Positions 24,596-33,611 of a DNA stretch of 43,384 bases are shown in pieces. Source of the stretch: Bacteroidales bacterium (GTDB lineage Bacteria; Bacteroidota; Bacteroidia; Bacteroidales; F082); NCBI GenBank assembly GCA_029983675.1, contig JASBYY010000025.1, positions 1 through 43,384 on the forward strand, written 5' to 3'. The notes below the pieces were generated by a model. The model had not been told where the DNA came from, did not search any database, and saw nothing but the letters and a program-made list of their open reading frames with translations. Numbering within the stretch: the stretch's first letter is position 1; each line of letters opens with the position of its first letter. A program made the translations under genes and the position numbers.

Positions 24596-24963
24596 CGATG
24601 ACGCGGACTGTCGCGGGCGGAGCAATTCCGCACGAGGAAAGTCGGGACAGCATAGAGCACCATACTTCTTAACAGGAAGGGGTCCGAAAGGGCAACAGCA
24701 AGTGCCACAGAAAAGTACCGCCTCTTAGTAGGTAAGGGTGAAAATGTGAGGTAAGAGCTCACACGTCGGGTGGCGACATTCCGGCGGGGTAAACCTTATG
24801 GGCTGCAAAACCAAGTATAGGGACGGCGGTTTCTTCGGGAACCAATAGGGCTGCTCGTCCGAGTCTCAGGGTAGGTTGCTTGAGCCGTCGGGTGACTGAC
24901 GGCCTAGAGAAATGACAGTCGCCTCGAAAAGGGGAACAGAATCCCGCTTACAAAACGTCATCG
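24596..24963 (+). ncRNA. rnpB: RNase P RNA (bacterial class A)
   Basis: The catalytic RNA of RNase P, about 368 nt. The ends form helix P1: CGATGACG at 24596 pairs with CGTCATCG ending at 24963. The conserved core includes CGAGGAAAGTCGGGACAGC at about 24640 (the CRI region), GCAACAGCAAGTGCCACAGAAAAG-like P10/P11 sequence near 24690, and AGAGAAATGACAG followed by ACAGAATCCCGCTTAC near the 3' end (the CRIV/CRV region). It has its own promoter and terminator. Confidence 0.97.
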
Positions 24964-24970
24964 TCCCATA

Positions 24971-25028
24971 GCGCCGTACGAAGAGGCACGCCGGTAACGC
25001 GCCTCCAAGTATGGCGCAATATTTTTCC
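24971..25028 (+). terminator. rnpB terminator
   Basis: GCGCCGTAC (24971-24979) pairs with GTATGGCGC (25009-25017) with one G-T pair. An inner GAGGC/GCCTC helix lies between them and AATATTTTTCC follows. Confidence 0.7.
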
Positions 25029-25114
25029 GTTTGTTTCGTTTTTCTGGAAAAATGCGTTTTATGATTCGCTTGAACGATATTTTATGTAATTTCGTGACGA
25101 AAAGTCAAAACCAG

Positions 25115-28100
25115 ATGTATAAACGGCAATTTTCAGGCATCATCGCCATTTTCCTCACTCTGCTCACCGTGTCTTCGTGGGCGCAAAAGCATGACCATCA
25201 GTATCGTCCCAACGCATTGTTCGATGAGGGTGTGCTTCTTTTTCAAAATGAAGCCTACGGAGCGGCATTGGCGACGTTCGGGCAATACTTGTCATCCGTG
25301 TCCGACACCAAGTCGCAGCAAACCATTGACGCCCGGTATTACGAGGCGGTCAGTGCGCTCTATCTCGGCACCGGCGATGGTGAAGCCAAGGTGAAACGTT
25401 TTGTCGAGGAAAATCAGGGTAGTACTTGGGCCATGCACGCCAATTTCCTGTATGCCAACACGTTGTTCAAAGTCCGAAAATACCGAGAAGCACTTGATAT
25501 TTACGAAAATGTAAAATCCGAATCCTTGTCATCGAAAGAAGCACAGCAGTTGCAGTTCAACATGGCATATTCCTATTTTCAGACTGAGCGAAGCGATAAG
25601 GCGCTGCCCCTTTTCCGTGGCATCATGCTTAATTCCGGAAAATACCAGAATGAAGCCAAATACTACTATGCCCACATCCAGTATGTGAACGGCAACGATA
25701 CCGAAGCACTTCCCGTGTTTGAGCAGCTTCAGCGCGTGTCGCAGTATGCCAAGACTGTTCCCGCCTACATCATGCAGATTAACTATCGCAATGGCGACTA
25801 TGAGGCGGTGCTGCGCGATGGCCCCGAAGCAGTGCGTAAAGCCGATACCAAGCGTAAGTCCGAGATGGCACTCATCGTTGCCGATGCTTTCTATCAGCAG
25901 AAAAAGTATGCCAAGGCTTTGGAGTTTTATGATGTTTATTTGCATTATCTGTCGGGGAAAAACCTTTCACGAGAGGCATGTTTTCAAATGGGAACCTGTA
26001 AGATGAAGACCGGCGATTATAAGGGAGCCATTGCCGACTTGCAGAAGATTGCCGGACAAGAGGATGTCATCGGACAGTACGGGTCGTATTATCTTGCATC
26101 GTGCTATGCCAAGACCGAACAACAGAAATATGCCCGCAATGCTTTCTATACGGCTTATGCCGCCGGTTTCGACAAGAAGGTGAGCGAAGAGGCGCTTTTC
26201 GACTATGCAAAGCTCAGCCTCATCCCCGGTGTGGACCCGTTTGGTGAGGCGGTGGCGCAACTTGATGCTTATGTGGCCGAAAATCCGCATTCCGATAGAA
26301 AGGAAGAAGCGGAGGAATTGGCTGTTTTTCTGCTTCTGAGTGCCAAAGACAATGAGAGAGCCTTGTACCGTCTCGAACAGATGCGCCAGCGGAACAGTAA
26401 GTTGGAAGGTGTTTACAATGAATTGCTGTATGCTTCGGGAATCGATTATTACCGCAATGCCGAATATGATAAGGCGCAGGTCTGTTTCTCGAAAATTCAA
26501 AACAGCCGTCAGTCCGATGTGCAAAAAGCAGAGGCTTGTTTTTGGTTGGGCGAGTCGGCGTATGCCATGGGCAACCACAGCGCGGCGGCAAAATACCTCA
26601 ACCAATTTATGAAAATGGGCAAGGCCTCCAAGTTGGAAGTCTTTCCGCTGGCAAGCTATGATTTGGGATATATTTATTATCAAAAACCCGATTATTCTTC
26701 TGCCGCACAGTGTTTTAAGGATTTTATCGCTGCGAGTGACGACCGAAAGGCTGAACTGAAAAGCGATGCTTATATCCGTTTGGGTGACTGCTATTTTATG
26801 GATCGCGACTATGGTTCGGCGGTGAATTACTATGATTTGGCTACCCGCATCGGCCGTCGCAACGCCGATTATGCTCTTTATCAGCAGGCGCTTTGTTATG
26901 GTGCTCAGGGCAAAGCCAATCAAAAGATCGCCATGCTGGATGCGATGTTGCGTAGCTATCCGAGCTCGGGTTTTTATGAACAGGCATTGTTTGAAGTCGG
27001 AAACACCTATTTGGTGCATGGCGATAAGCGTTCTTCGATTTCAAATTTCGACCGTCTCATCAGCGAGCGGCCGCGTTCGCCTTACACACGTCAAGCCATG
27101 ATGAAAGTAGGCATGTTGTATTACAACAACAACCAGTATGATAAGGCGTTGGAGCGTTTGAAAACCTTGGTGCTCAACCATCCGAATACCGATGAGTCGC
27201 GTGAGGCGATGGCCATTATCAGAAGCATCTACATGGAACAGAATCAGTTGAGCCAGTTTTTTGCATTTTCCGAGTCGTCGGGAGTGGGGCAGGTGGAAGT
27301 GTCGGAACAGGATTCGCTGGCTTTTGCTGCGGCGGAGAATTTCTATCTTTCGGGAAGTTACCAGCAGGCTGCCAATGCCTTGCAGTTTTATTTTGATCAT
27401 TACAGCCGCGGGGCTTTTTTGTTGAAGGCCCACCAATATGCACTTGATTGCGCCGAGAAAGTTGGCACCGATGACGATGTGCGCTCCCATCTCGATTATA
27501 TTCTGAATCAGCCGGATAATGACTATACCGACAGGGCATTGTTGAAAGCTGCGCGGATGGCGTATGATGCCGGCAGCTACAATGAGGCAGGCCGTTATTA
27601 CGAACGTTTGTCGCGTGTCACCGAAGAACCGCTGACCCGACTCGAAGCCTTGGAAGGCGGCATGAAGAGCCATTTCTTCATGGGTGACTACGACACGGCT
27701 ATCTCTATGGGCGACATGCTGAGCCGATCGAAAGATTTGACCCATGCGCAGTTGGATCAGATCAATCATATCGTTGGCAAGTCGTATTATGAAAAACATG
27801 AATATGCAAAAGCCCTTCCGTGGTTGGATGAAAGCAAAAAGACCGACAAGTCGGTGTATGGAGCCGAAAGTGCTTATTATTCCGCCATGGCATCGCTGAT
27901 GCTGAAGCGCTATGACGAGGCGGAAAATAAGGTGTTTGCTATTTCAGAGGACTTTTCCTCTCACAATTACTGGGTGGCGCGTTCTTTCATCGCTTTGGCG
28001 GATGTGTATGTGGCCAAAGAGAATTATTTTCAGGCCAAGGAGACCTTGCGCAGCGTTATCGACAACTACAACGGCGACGATTTGAAAACCGAGGCGCGGC

Positions 28101-28189
28101 GGAAACTTGCCGAGGTGGAGCGGAAGGAACCCCCTGTCGGGAATAAGGATGCCGGTATCACCCCCATAGAGTTCGAGGAAGGAGAATAA
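25115..28189 (+). CDS. Large secreted TPR-repeat protein
   Basis: About 1,024 residues. The ATG at 25115 is preferred over in-frame ATGs from 25031 because it opens a normal signal peptide (MYKRQFSGIIAIFLTLLTVSSWAQ). The rest is a long superhelix of TPR/Sel1-like helical pairs, with recurring A-x-x-x-Y-D-x-A/G blocks such as YSYFQTERSDKALPLFRGI, DLGYIYYQKPDYSSAAQCF and GMLYYNNNQYDKALERLKTL. This is a periplasmic or outer-membrane-associated scaffold. The next gene, 3 bp away, encodes a beta-barrel-like protein, so the pair probably forms one envelope complex (inference). I do not recognise a named family. Confidence 0.85.
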   Translation: MYKRQFSGIIAIFLTLLTVSSWAQKHDHQYRPNALFDEGVLLFQNEAYGAALATFGQYLSSVSDTKSQQTIDARYYEAVSALYLGTGDGEAKVKRFVEENQGSTWAMHANFLYANTLFKVRKYREALDIYENVKSESLSSKEAQQLQFNMAYSYFQTERSDKALPLFRGIMLNSGKYQNEAKYYYAHIQYVNGNDTEALPVFEQLQRVSQYAKTVPAYIMQINYRNGDYEAVLRDGPEAVRKADTKRKSEMALIVADAFYQQKKYAKALEFYDVYLHYLSGKNLSREACFQMGTCKMKTGDYKGAIADLQKIAGQEDVIGQYGSYYLASCYAKTEQQKYARNAFYTAYAAGFDKKVSEEALFDYAKLSLIPGVDPFGEAVAQLDAYVAENPHSDRKEEAEELAVFLLLSAKDNERALYRLEQMRQRNSKLEGVYNELLYASGIDYYRNAEYDKAQVCFSKIQNSRQSDVQKAEACFWLGESAYAMGNHSAAAKYLNQFMKMGKASKLEVFPLASYDLGYIYYQKPDYSSAAQCFKDFIAASDDRKAELKSDAYIRLGDCYFMDRDYGSAVNYYDLATRIGRRNADYALYQQALCYGAQGKANQKIAMLDAMLRSYPSSGFYEQALFEVGNTYLVHGDKRSSISNFDRLISERPRSPYTRQAMMKVGMLYYNNNQYDKALERLKTLVLNHPNTDESREAMAIIRSIYMEQNQLSQFFAFSESSGVGQVEVSEQDSLAFAAAENFYLSGSYQQAANALQFYFDHYSRGAFLLKAHQYALDCAEKVGTDDDVRSHLDYILNQPDNDYTDRALLKAARMAYDAGSYNEAGRYYERLSRVTEEPLTRLEALEGGMKSHFFMGDYDTAISMGDMLSRSKDLTHAQLDQINHIVGKSYYEKHEYAKALPWLDESKKTDKSVYGAESAYYSAMASLMLKRYDEAENKVFAISEDFSSHNYWVARSFIALADVYVAKENYFQAKETLRSVIDNYNGDDLKTEARRKLAEVERKEPPVGNKDAGITPIEFEEGE

Positions 28190-28192
28190 GAG

Positions 28193-29899
28193 ATGAATAC
28201 ATTGACGATGAGATACATGCGTTTGTTTTTTGCCGGTTGCATGTTGATGCTGTCCGGACTGCTGCTGGCACAGCATAATGAGCAGGTGACGGTAGAGGGT
28301 ACTTACCGGCCCAAGGTGAACAAGGTGGATAAGATTGCACTGACCCCTGAAATCCCGGAGGCCTCGTTTTCATTTCCCGAACCGAATGTGGAGGCGAAGG
28401 ATGTGGAACACAAGTTCGACATTGATCTTGAAAAACTGAGTCCGGTAGGCCATTCCTCGCGCAATGACGCCACGGTGGAATCTACGGAGAATTTTCTGAT
28501 GGCAGGCTTGGGATCGCGCTTGTCGCCCTTGTTCCTGTATCGGCACCACTCGGAGCTTGCCCGTAATTTCGACCTCGGCGTGGGACTGAAACATTTTTCA
28601 TCGTGGCTGAATAGGAGAGATTATGCGCCATCTTCGTTCATGGACAACGATGTGGATCTTGACTTGAATATGAAACTCGATGGTTATCAGTTGAATAACA
28701 AGGTATATTATGCCAACAACATGGTGCATTACTATGGTTACCGGCTGATTGATTCGCTGTTTGCAAGCAGTGAGTTGGAACAGAAGTGTCCGCGCCAAAC
28801 CTACAATACCTTTGGTTTGAACAGTACGCTGAAAAGAACCGACGCATATCCTGGTGCCATCCAGCATGGTGGCGGTGTCGCGTACAGTTACACTTATGAT
28901 CATCTTGGTGCTTCCGAGCATTTCCTTGATTTGAATGGTAATGTCAACTATGCCGAAAGATGGTGGGGCGACAAGGAGAGTCGCCAGTCCGTTGGGGGCG
29001 ACCTCGGTTTTATCTATGGCTATTATGGCAGCGATTTTGGTCGTGTTCCGATCCAAGGTCACGGGCGTTTTATCATTCGTTTCAGCCCTTATTTCGATAT
29101 GAAGGGCGGATTTTATCGTTTGCATTTGGGACTTCGGATGGAGTCCGTCGGTCCGAGCAGTCACGATATTGAGACTTACCTGACCGTGCGTCCCGACGTT
29201 GAGGGAAGCCTTTATGTGTTCGACAAAAAGGTGGAGTTTTACACGGGCTTTGGAGGTGGTAGGAAATTGTATTCCTATCGTGAGCTTATCGGGGAGAATC
29301 CTTTTGTCAACCCTACGGTGCCATTGCGTTTCCAAAACACGAAGTTTGCTTTCGATGCCGGTGTGCGCAGCAATATCTTGAATTGCATCGATTTGCATCT
29401 TGGCGTGCGTTACCGCAATGTCGATGACGATTATTTATTTGTGCCCTCCACGCAAACAAGTATCTATAATAGCTTTACATTGGTGTACGACCATGTGGAA
29501 ACCGTGCGGGTGATGGCCGACATGCGCTATAAGTACAGCGACAATCTGAATATCGAGGGGCATTTGGCATACAATCGTTATGATACCGAAAAAGAGCAAT
29601 ATGCGTGGTATCGCCCCAAATTCGAGGCCAAAGCAAAGGCTTTCTACTTTATCAATGAGAGTTTCGGGGTCAATGCTTCATTGTTATGGGAAATGGGACG
29701 TTATGCAAAATATAACGATGTGCTTTCTGTGAAATTGAAACCCGGTATTGACTTTTCGTTAGGAGCAGACTACAAGTTGAATGAGCAAATCGGAATTTTC
29801 GCAACGGTGGAAAACGTGTTCAACAGCAGGTATCACCTTTATTTGAACTATCCTGTGTCAGGTTTTCAGCTTTTTGCAGGCATCAGGGCGAAGTTTTGA
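28193..29899 (+). CDS. Outer-membrane beta-barrel-like protein
   Basis: 568 residues. The signal peptide (residues ~1-26, ending LLAQ) is followed by a short conserved-looking segment (VTVEGTYRPKV, then DKIALTPEIPEASFSFP). The remainder is rich in alternating hydrophobic/aromatic strands, as in a TonB-receptor-like barrel without a plug, and ends in VSGFQLFAGIRAKF with the C-terminal Phe typical of barrel proteins. NVFNSRYHLYLNYP resembles the last strands of TonB-dependent receptors. Translation is coupled to the TPR gene (3 bp apart). The function is unknown; a joint role in envelope assembly or transport is an inference. Confidence 0.8.
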   Translation: MNTLTMRYMRLFFAGCMLMLSGLLLAQHNEQVTVEGTYRPKVNKVDKIALTPEIPEASFSFPEPNVEAKDVEHKFDIDLEKLSPVGHSSRNDATVESTENFLMAGLGSRLSPLFLYRHHSELARNFDLGVGLKHFSSWLNRRDYAPSSFMDNDVDLDLNMKLDGYQLNNKVYYANNMVHYYGYRLIDSLFASSELEQKCPRQTYNTFGLNSTLKRTDAYPGAIQHGGGVAYSYTYDHLGASEHFLDLNGNVNYAERWWGDKESRQSVGGDLGFIYGYYGSDFGRVPIQGHGRFIIRFSPYFDMKGGFYRLHLGLRMESVGPSSHDIETYLTVRPDVEGSLYVFDKKVEFYTGFGGGRKLYSYRELIGENPFVNPTVPLRFQNTKFAFDAGVRSNILNCIDLHLGVRYRNVDDDYLFVPSTQTSIYNSFTLVYDHVETVRVMADMRYKYSDNLNIEGHLAYNRYDTEKEQYAWYRPKFEAKAKAFYFINESFGVNASLLWEMGRYAKYNDVLSVKLKPGIDFSLGADYKLNEQIGIFATVENVFNSRYHLYLNYPVSGFQLFAGIRAKF

Positions 29900-29922
29900 C
29901 TTTGCACCGTGCATAAAATAGC

Positions 29923-29954
29923 AACAAAAAAAGCCCTGCAGGGCTTTTTTTGTT
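29923..29954 (+). terminator. Perfect palindromic terminator
   Basis: A 32-bp perfect palindrome (two 16-bp arms meeting at CTGCAG) with A7 on the left and T7 on the right. It can stop transcription in both directions and separates the TPR/barrel pair from the CRISPR-Cas locus. Confidence 0.9.
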
Positions 29955-30051
29955 AGCGGATATCATTTGTGGCCATAAAGGTGATCGATCGTTTTGGGGG
30001 TGTTTCATGAAAAATGATGATGTTTTTCTTTTCATTACAAATTTAGAGTTG

Positions 30052-30059
30052 TATATTTG
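30052..30059 (+). promoter_or_regulatory. Candidate cas operon -7 box
   Basis: TATATTTG matches TAnnTTTG, with TTTT at 30029-30032 as a weak -33 element 19 bp upstream. The cas6 leader would be about 160 nt. Confidence 0.45.
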
Positions 30060-30157
30060 CAGTTCTAAACAGCAGTGTTTTTATATTAATATCAAGGTAA
30101 GTATGCGATTCAGACTGAGATTGGAAGTGTAGCTTGGAAAACAATAATAATAACCGT

Positions 30158-30176
30158 ATTGTCAAAGATTGTCAAA
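30158..30176. repeat. Tandem ATTGTCAAA sites before cas6
   Basis: Two copies of ATTGTCAAA start 10 bp apart, one helical turn, 49 bp before the cas6 ATG. This is the layout expected for a dimeric or cooperative DNA-binding protein. Confidence 0.4.
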
Positions 30177-30224
30177 ATATAGTAGTTAATTTGTGGCATA
30201 ATTAATTTTTTAAGAGCAAAGAAT

Positions 30225-30887
30225 ATGAGATTACATTTAAAACTATCACAAAACACAAAAATAGTTCCTTTTGAATATCAGCAGAAACTCATAGGAGTAA
30301 TCCACAATTGGTTGGGAGATAACGATATTCACAATGGAATTTCTCTTTACTCTTTTTCCTGGTTGCATGACGGGACCATGGTAAAAGGAGGGTTTGATTT
30401 TAAGTATGGTGCAAGGTGGATGATTGGTTTCTACGAGGCTCAATATTCGAAGAAGTTAGTTGCAGCTATATTGAGAAATCCTGCTGTGATTTCTGGAATG
30501 TATGTTGAAGATGTTGTTATCGAAGAACCGTCTTGTAACCGAGAAGAAGGGATTTTTATGCTTGGCAGCCCTGTTTTTATTAAACGCAAAGTTACTGAAG
30601 ATAAATATAGATTCTATACTTTTGAAGATCAAGAAAGTGCAGAATTGATGAAGGAAACCTTGCTTCATAAAATGGATGTGGCAGGGATAGAGAGAGACGA
30701 GACTTTATCAATACAGTTCGATTTGAGCTATTCAAAAAAGAAAATAAAAACAGCTACTATTCATGGCATTCGGAACAAGTGTAGTATGTGCCCGGTAATA
30801 ATAAAGGGAAAACCTGAAACGATTGATTTTGTGTTATGTGTTGGTGTTGGAAACGGAACAGGTTCCGGATTCGGTTCAATTTATTAA
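30225..30887 (+). CDS. cas6: CRISPR RNA endonuclease Cas6
   Basis: A 220-residue RAMP-superfamily protein. The C-terminal glycine-rich loop (VGVGNGTGSGFGSIY) is the Cas6 signature, with a second ferredoxin-like half before it. It cuts the array transcript within each repeat; the usual 8-nt tag would read ATTAAAAC here. It is the first gene of the cas operon. The catalytic His cannot be assigned with confidence. cas5 follows after 12 bp. Confidence 0.92.
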   Translation: MRLHLKLSQNTKIVPFEYQQKLIGVIHNWLGDNDIHNGISLYSFSWLHDGTMVKGGFDFKYGARWMIGFYEAQYSKKLVAAILRNPAVISGMYVEDVVIEEPSCNREEGIFMLGSPVFIKRKVTEDKYRFYTFEDQESAELMKETLLHKMDVAGIERDETLSIQFDLSYSKKKIKTATIHGIRNKCSMCPVIIKGKPETIDFVLCVGVGNGTGSGFGSIY

Positions 30888-30899
30888 ACGGTTTTGAGT

Positions 30900-31472
30900 A
30901 TGTATTATGTTGTTAAGTATTTAGGACAATTCGGCTTCATTAAACCATGGACGGCCGTGCGTGACGGAGAAACCTATAGCCAGCAATTTCTTACGCCTTC
31001 AATAGTTGAGGGGATTGAAAAGAAGATCTTCCCTGAGATGCTCGACCATAATGGAGTTATTGGCAAAATAAAGCGTTATAAATTGCAGTATTCCTCTATT
31101 AATGTGCAGCAGGAACAAACTCAAACGCGAGGATGGGAAAGAAAGAGCAAGGATAAAATGATGATTCGCAACCAATCGATATTGAAAAGAGGGGTAATGA
31201 TAAATCCCGTGTTGTTTCTTGCTTTTGATAATAACGAAGATGCAGAAATTGCTTCAAAGCAACATATTTGTCTTTGTAGAAATGAAGATGTTATGCTTCC
31301 TGATGAAAATATTTTAGCCTTAAATGAAGATGATTTTAGTAAGATAGCGGGCTTCGAGCTGCGATTTGGCGCGTCCGAACAATCTTTTTTGGTTGGATAT
31401 AATAGAATGGATGAAAATAAGCCCATGTATGGTTGGTTAGAGATGAGCGGAAAACCTGTATTGGATTTATAA
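30900..31472 (+). CDS. cas5: CRISPR-associated protein Cas5 (type I-B)
   Basis: About 190 residues, taking the ATG at 30900; an in-frame TTG lies at 30894. The N-terminal half shows the Cas5 pattern: YVVKYLGQFGFIKPWTAVRD, then TYSQQFLTPSIVEGIEKKIF, which matches the family's Ser/Tyr...PPxSaixGll stretch. Cas5 caps the 5' tag of the crRNA in the Cascade-like complex. It is shorter than many Cas5b proteins, and the family call rests on this motif and on gene order. The stop codon is 1 bp before the cas3 ATG. Confidence 0.82.
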   Translation: MYYVVKYLGQFGFIKPWTAVRDGETYSQQFLTPSIVEGIEKKIFPEMLDHNGVIGKIKRYKLQYSSINVQQEQTQTRGWERKSKDKMMIRNQSILKRGVMINPVLFLAFDNNEDAEIASKQHICLCRNEDVMLPDENILALNEDDFSKIAGFELRFGASEQSFLVGYNRMDENKPMYGWLEMSGKPVLDL

Positions 31473-31473
31473 T

Positions 31474-33609
31474 ATGGTGACTTTTGATCACATATTGGCC
31501 AAGCACGAAGATAAGGGAGCTATACCTTTGGCGCTGCATTTGCGTAATGTGAGTGCATTTGCCGTAACAATAGCCCGTCATCTTTGCATGAATGAGGAAA
31601 TTGCGAGAAAAGGGGCATGGTTGCATGATATTGGTAAGGTCAGCCCTGCATTCCAACAACGGCTAAAGCGTGGGTATATTCCGCAACCTGGTTCGTTTTT
31701 TAGACATGAAATAGCATCCTTGTTTTTTATTTCGTTGCTGAATGAAGATGAGAAAGACGCTGTTATTGAAATGATAGTGGCCCACCACAAGTCGATAATA
31801 CATGATGTACGTGAACTCGGACTGCTTGATTTGGATGATAATGAGGATAGTTTTAGTGTTCATGCCAAGGACTTTGAAAAATGGTGTGGCGATGCTTTGG
31901 GAATCTTGTCCGAGCTTGGCATGAAAACGCATATAATATCTATCGATGAAGCGAAGGAAAACTATCAATATGCGCTGGACTATTGCAGAAGTTTAGGATT
32001 GCGGTGTTCAGAATGGAAAGGCCTGCTTATGTCGGCCGACCACTTGGCATCTGCTCTAAATGATCAGGTGAATGAGGAAGCACAAAAAATGTTTATCAAG
32101 CCTGATTTGTCTTTCTACAATCGAACTCATGATTTATATCCGCTTTCCAAGATAACCGTAAATGATACCAGAAAACACACGTTGGTTACCGCACCCACTG
32201 GAGCAGGTAAAACTGATTTTTTGTTGAGAAGATGCAAGGGACGAGTCTTCTACACCTTGCCGTTTCAAGCATCCATCAATGCGATGTACGATAGAATAAA
32301 GGAAGACTTGAAAGAGACAGTGGCTCAAATTCATTTACAACACGCCTCGTCAAATCTAAAATTAAAAGATTGCAAATTGGAAGAACGTATTATTCAACGC
32401 CATGTTGGTGCATCGGTTAAAGTGCTCACGCCACATCAGATGGCAGGGATTGTGTATGGTATAAAGGGTTATGAGGCAATGTCCGTTGATTTGAAAGGTT
32501 GTGATGTCATATTGGATGAGATTCATACTTACTCGGACGTAATTCAAGCTATTGTCTTAAGGATTATCGAGGTGCTCGTTCATTTGGGTTGCCGCGTTCA
32601 CGTTGGAACTGCTACTATGCCGTCAGTATTATATGAGAAGATACTGGAGTTGTTAGGCGGAAGGGAAAACGTTTATGAAGTCAAGTTGTCAAATGAGGTA
32701 TTGAATACATTTAACCGCCATATTATCCATAAGGTTGGTTCATTCGCTTCCTGTTCAAGTGCTGTTGAAAAGGCCATAAACGACAGGCAAAAAGTATTGG
32801 TTGTTTGTAACCAAGTAAAGCGTGCCCAAGAAATGTTTTTGATGTTGGCCGATCAGTATCCAGATGTAAAAATAATGTTGGTACATAGCCGATTCAAGAG
32901 AGGGAAGCGTCAAAGCCTTGAACAACAGTTAAAACAGGACTACAATAAGACGAACGGTGCCTGCATCGTGGTATCAACTCAAGTCGTTGAGGTGAGTTTG
33001 GATATTAGTTTTGACTTGATGGTTACGGAGTGCGCACCCATCGATGCCTTAATTCAACGCTTTGGGCGTATCAATCGCAAACGAACCCGTGATACGATCG
33101 GTAAATACAAACCGATTTATGTGGTTGCTCCACCAACAGACAAACAGGAGGCATTGCCATATAGCTTAGATGTGCTACAGCGTAGTTTTGATGTTTTGTG
33201 CGACGATGCTGTAATGCATGAGGTGGAAGTACAATCCATGCTTGACAAAGTTTATCCTGGAATTGATTTCTCCAACATTGATTTTTCGGGTGTGGCATTT
33301 GCCGAGGGGCAATGGATGCTTAAAAAACTGTGTCACAGGGCAAAGTCGGCTTTGCTTGACACGCTTGAAATAGATGCTGCCGTATGTGTTACAGAATCTG
33401 ATAAGAATCAGTATCAAATCGCCAACGCCCTGGAACGTTCCGAAATGGAAATACCGGTGAGCTATCGTTCTGTCGGATTTCGGAAATTGGAACAACTTGA
33501 AGGAAATGCACGTCCTTTTGTAATACCCGATAAAGCTTATTCCGAAGAATTAGGTTTTTTGCCGGATTTTGCAAAGCCCGAATTTTATAGCAGTTTTGAA
33601 ATTTTATAG
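31474..33609 (+). CDS. cas3: CRISPR-associated nuclease-helicase Cas3
   Basis: A 711-residue protein with an N-terminal HD nuclease and a superfamily 2 helicase. The HD-domain residues are H22, H51-D52 (WLHDIGK), H78 and H104-H105 (VAHHKS). The helicase has Walker A APTGAGKT (240-247), DEIH (348-351), GTATMP (motif III) and QRFGRINRKR (from ~528, motif VI). Once recruited by the crRNA complex it unwinds and degrades target DNA. It sits between cas5 and cas8b, in a cas6-5-3-8-7 order. Confidence 0.96.
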   Translation: MVTFDHILAKHEDKGAIPLALHLRNVSAFAVTIARHLCMNEEIARKGAWLHDIGKVSPAFQQRLKRGYIPQPGSFFRHEIASLFFISLLNEDEKDAVIEMIVAHHKSIIHDVRELGLLDLDDNEDSFSVHAKDFEKWCGDALGILSELGMKTHIISIDEAKENYQYALDYCRSLGLRCSEWKGLLMSADHLASALNDQVNEEAQKMFIKPDLSFYNRTHDLYPLSKITVNDTRKHTLVTAPTGAGKTDFLLRRCKGRVFYTLPFQASINAMYDRIKEDLKETVAQIHLQHASSNLKLKDCKLEERIIQRHVGASVKVLTPHQMAGIVYGIKGYEAMSVDLKGCDVILDEIHTYSDVIQAIVLRIIEVLVHLGCRVHVGTATMPSVLYEKILELLGGRENVYEVKLSNEVLNTFNRHIIHKVGSFASCSSAVEKAINDRQKVLVVCNQVKRAQEMFLMLADQYPDVKIMLVHSRFKRGKRQSLEQQLKQDYNKTNGACIVVSTQVVEVSLDISFDLMVTECAPIDALIQRFGRINRKRTRDTIGKYKPIYVVAPPTDKQEALPYSLDVLQRSFDVLCDDAVMHEVEVQSMLDKVYPGIDFSNIDFSGVAFAEGQWMLKKLCHRAKSALLDTLEIDAAVCVTESDKNQYQIANALERSEMEIPVSYRSVGFRKLEQLEGNARPFVIPDKAYSEELGFLPDFAKPEFYSSFEIL

Positions 33610-33611
33610 CT

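Larger units (their letters stand above)
29900..30224. other. Intergenic region upstream of the cas operon
   Basis: 325 bp. It holds the palindromic terminator (29923-29954), a -7 box TATATTTG (30052-30059), and a tandem ATTGTCAAA pair (30158-30166, 30168-30176) followed by an A/T-rich leader to cas6. A 60-codon plus frame at 29950 is unlikely to be a gene because it overlaps the terminator and the promoter. Confidence 0.6.

Noticed and set aside
29950..30132. A 60-codon frame upstream of cas6
   Set aside because: It begins inside the palindromic terminator and spans the candidate cas promoter; nothing protein-like is visible.
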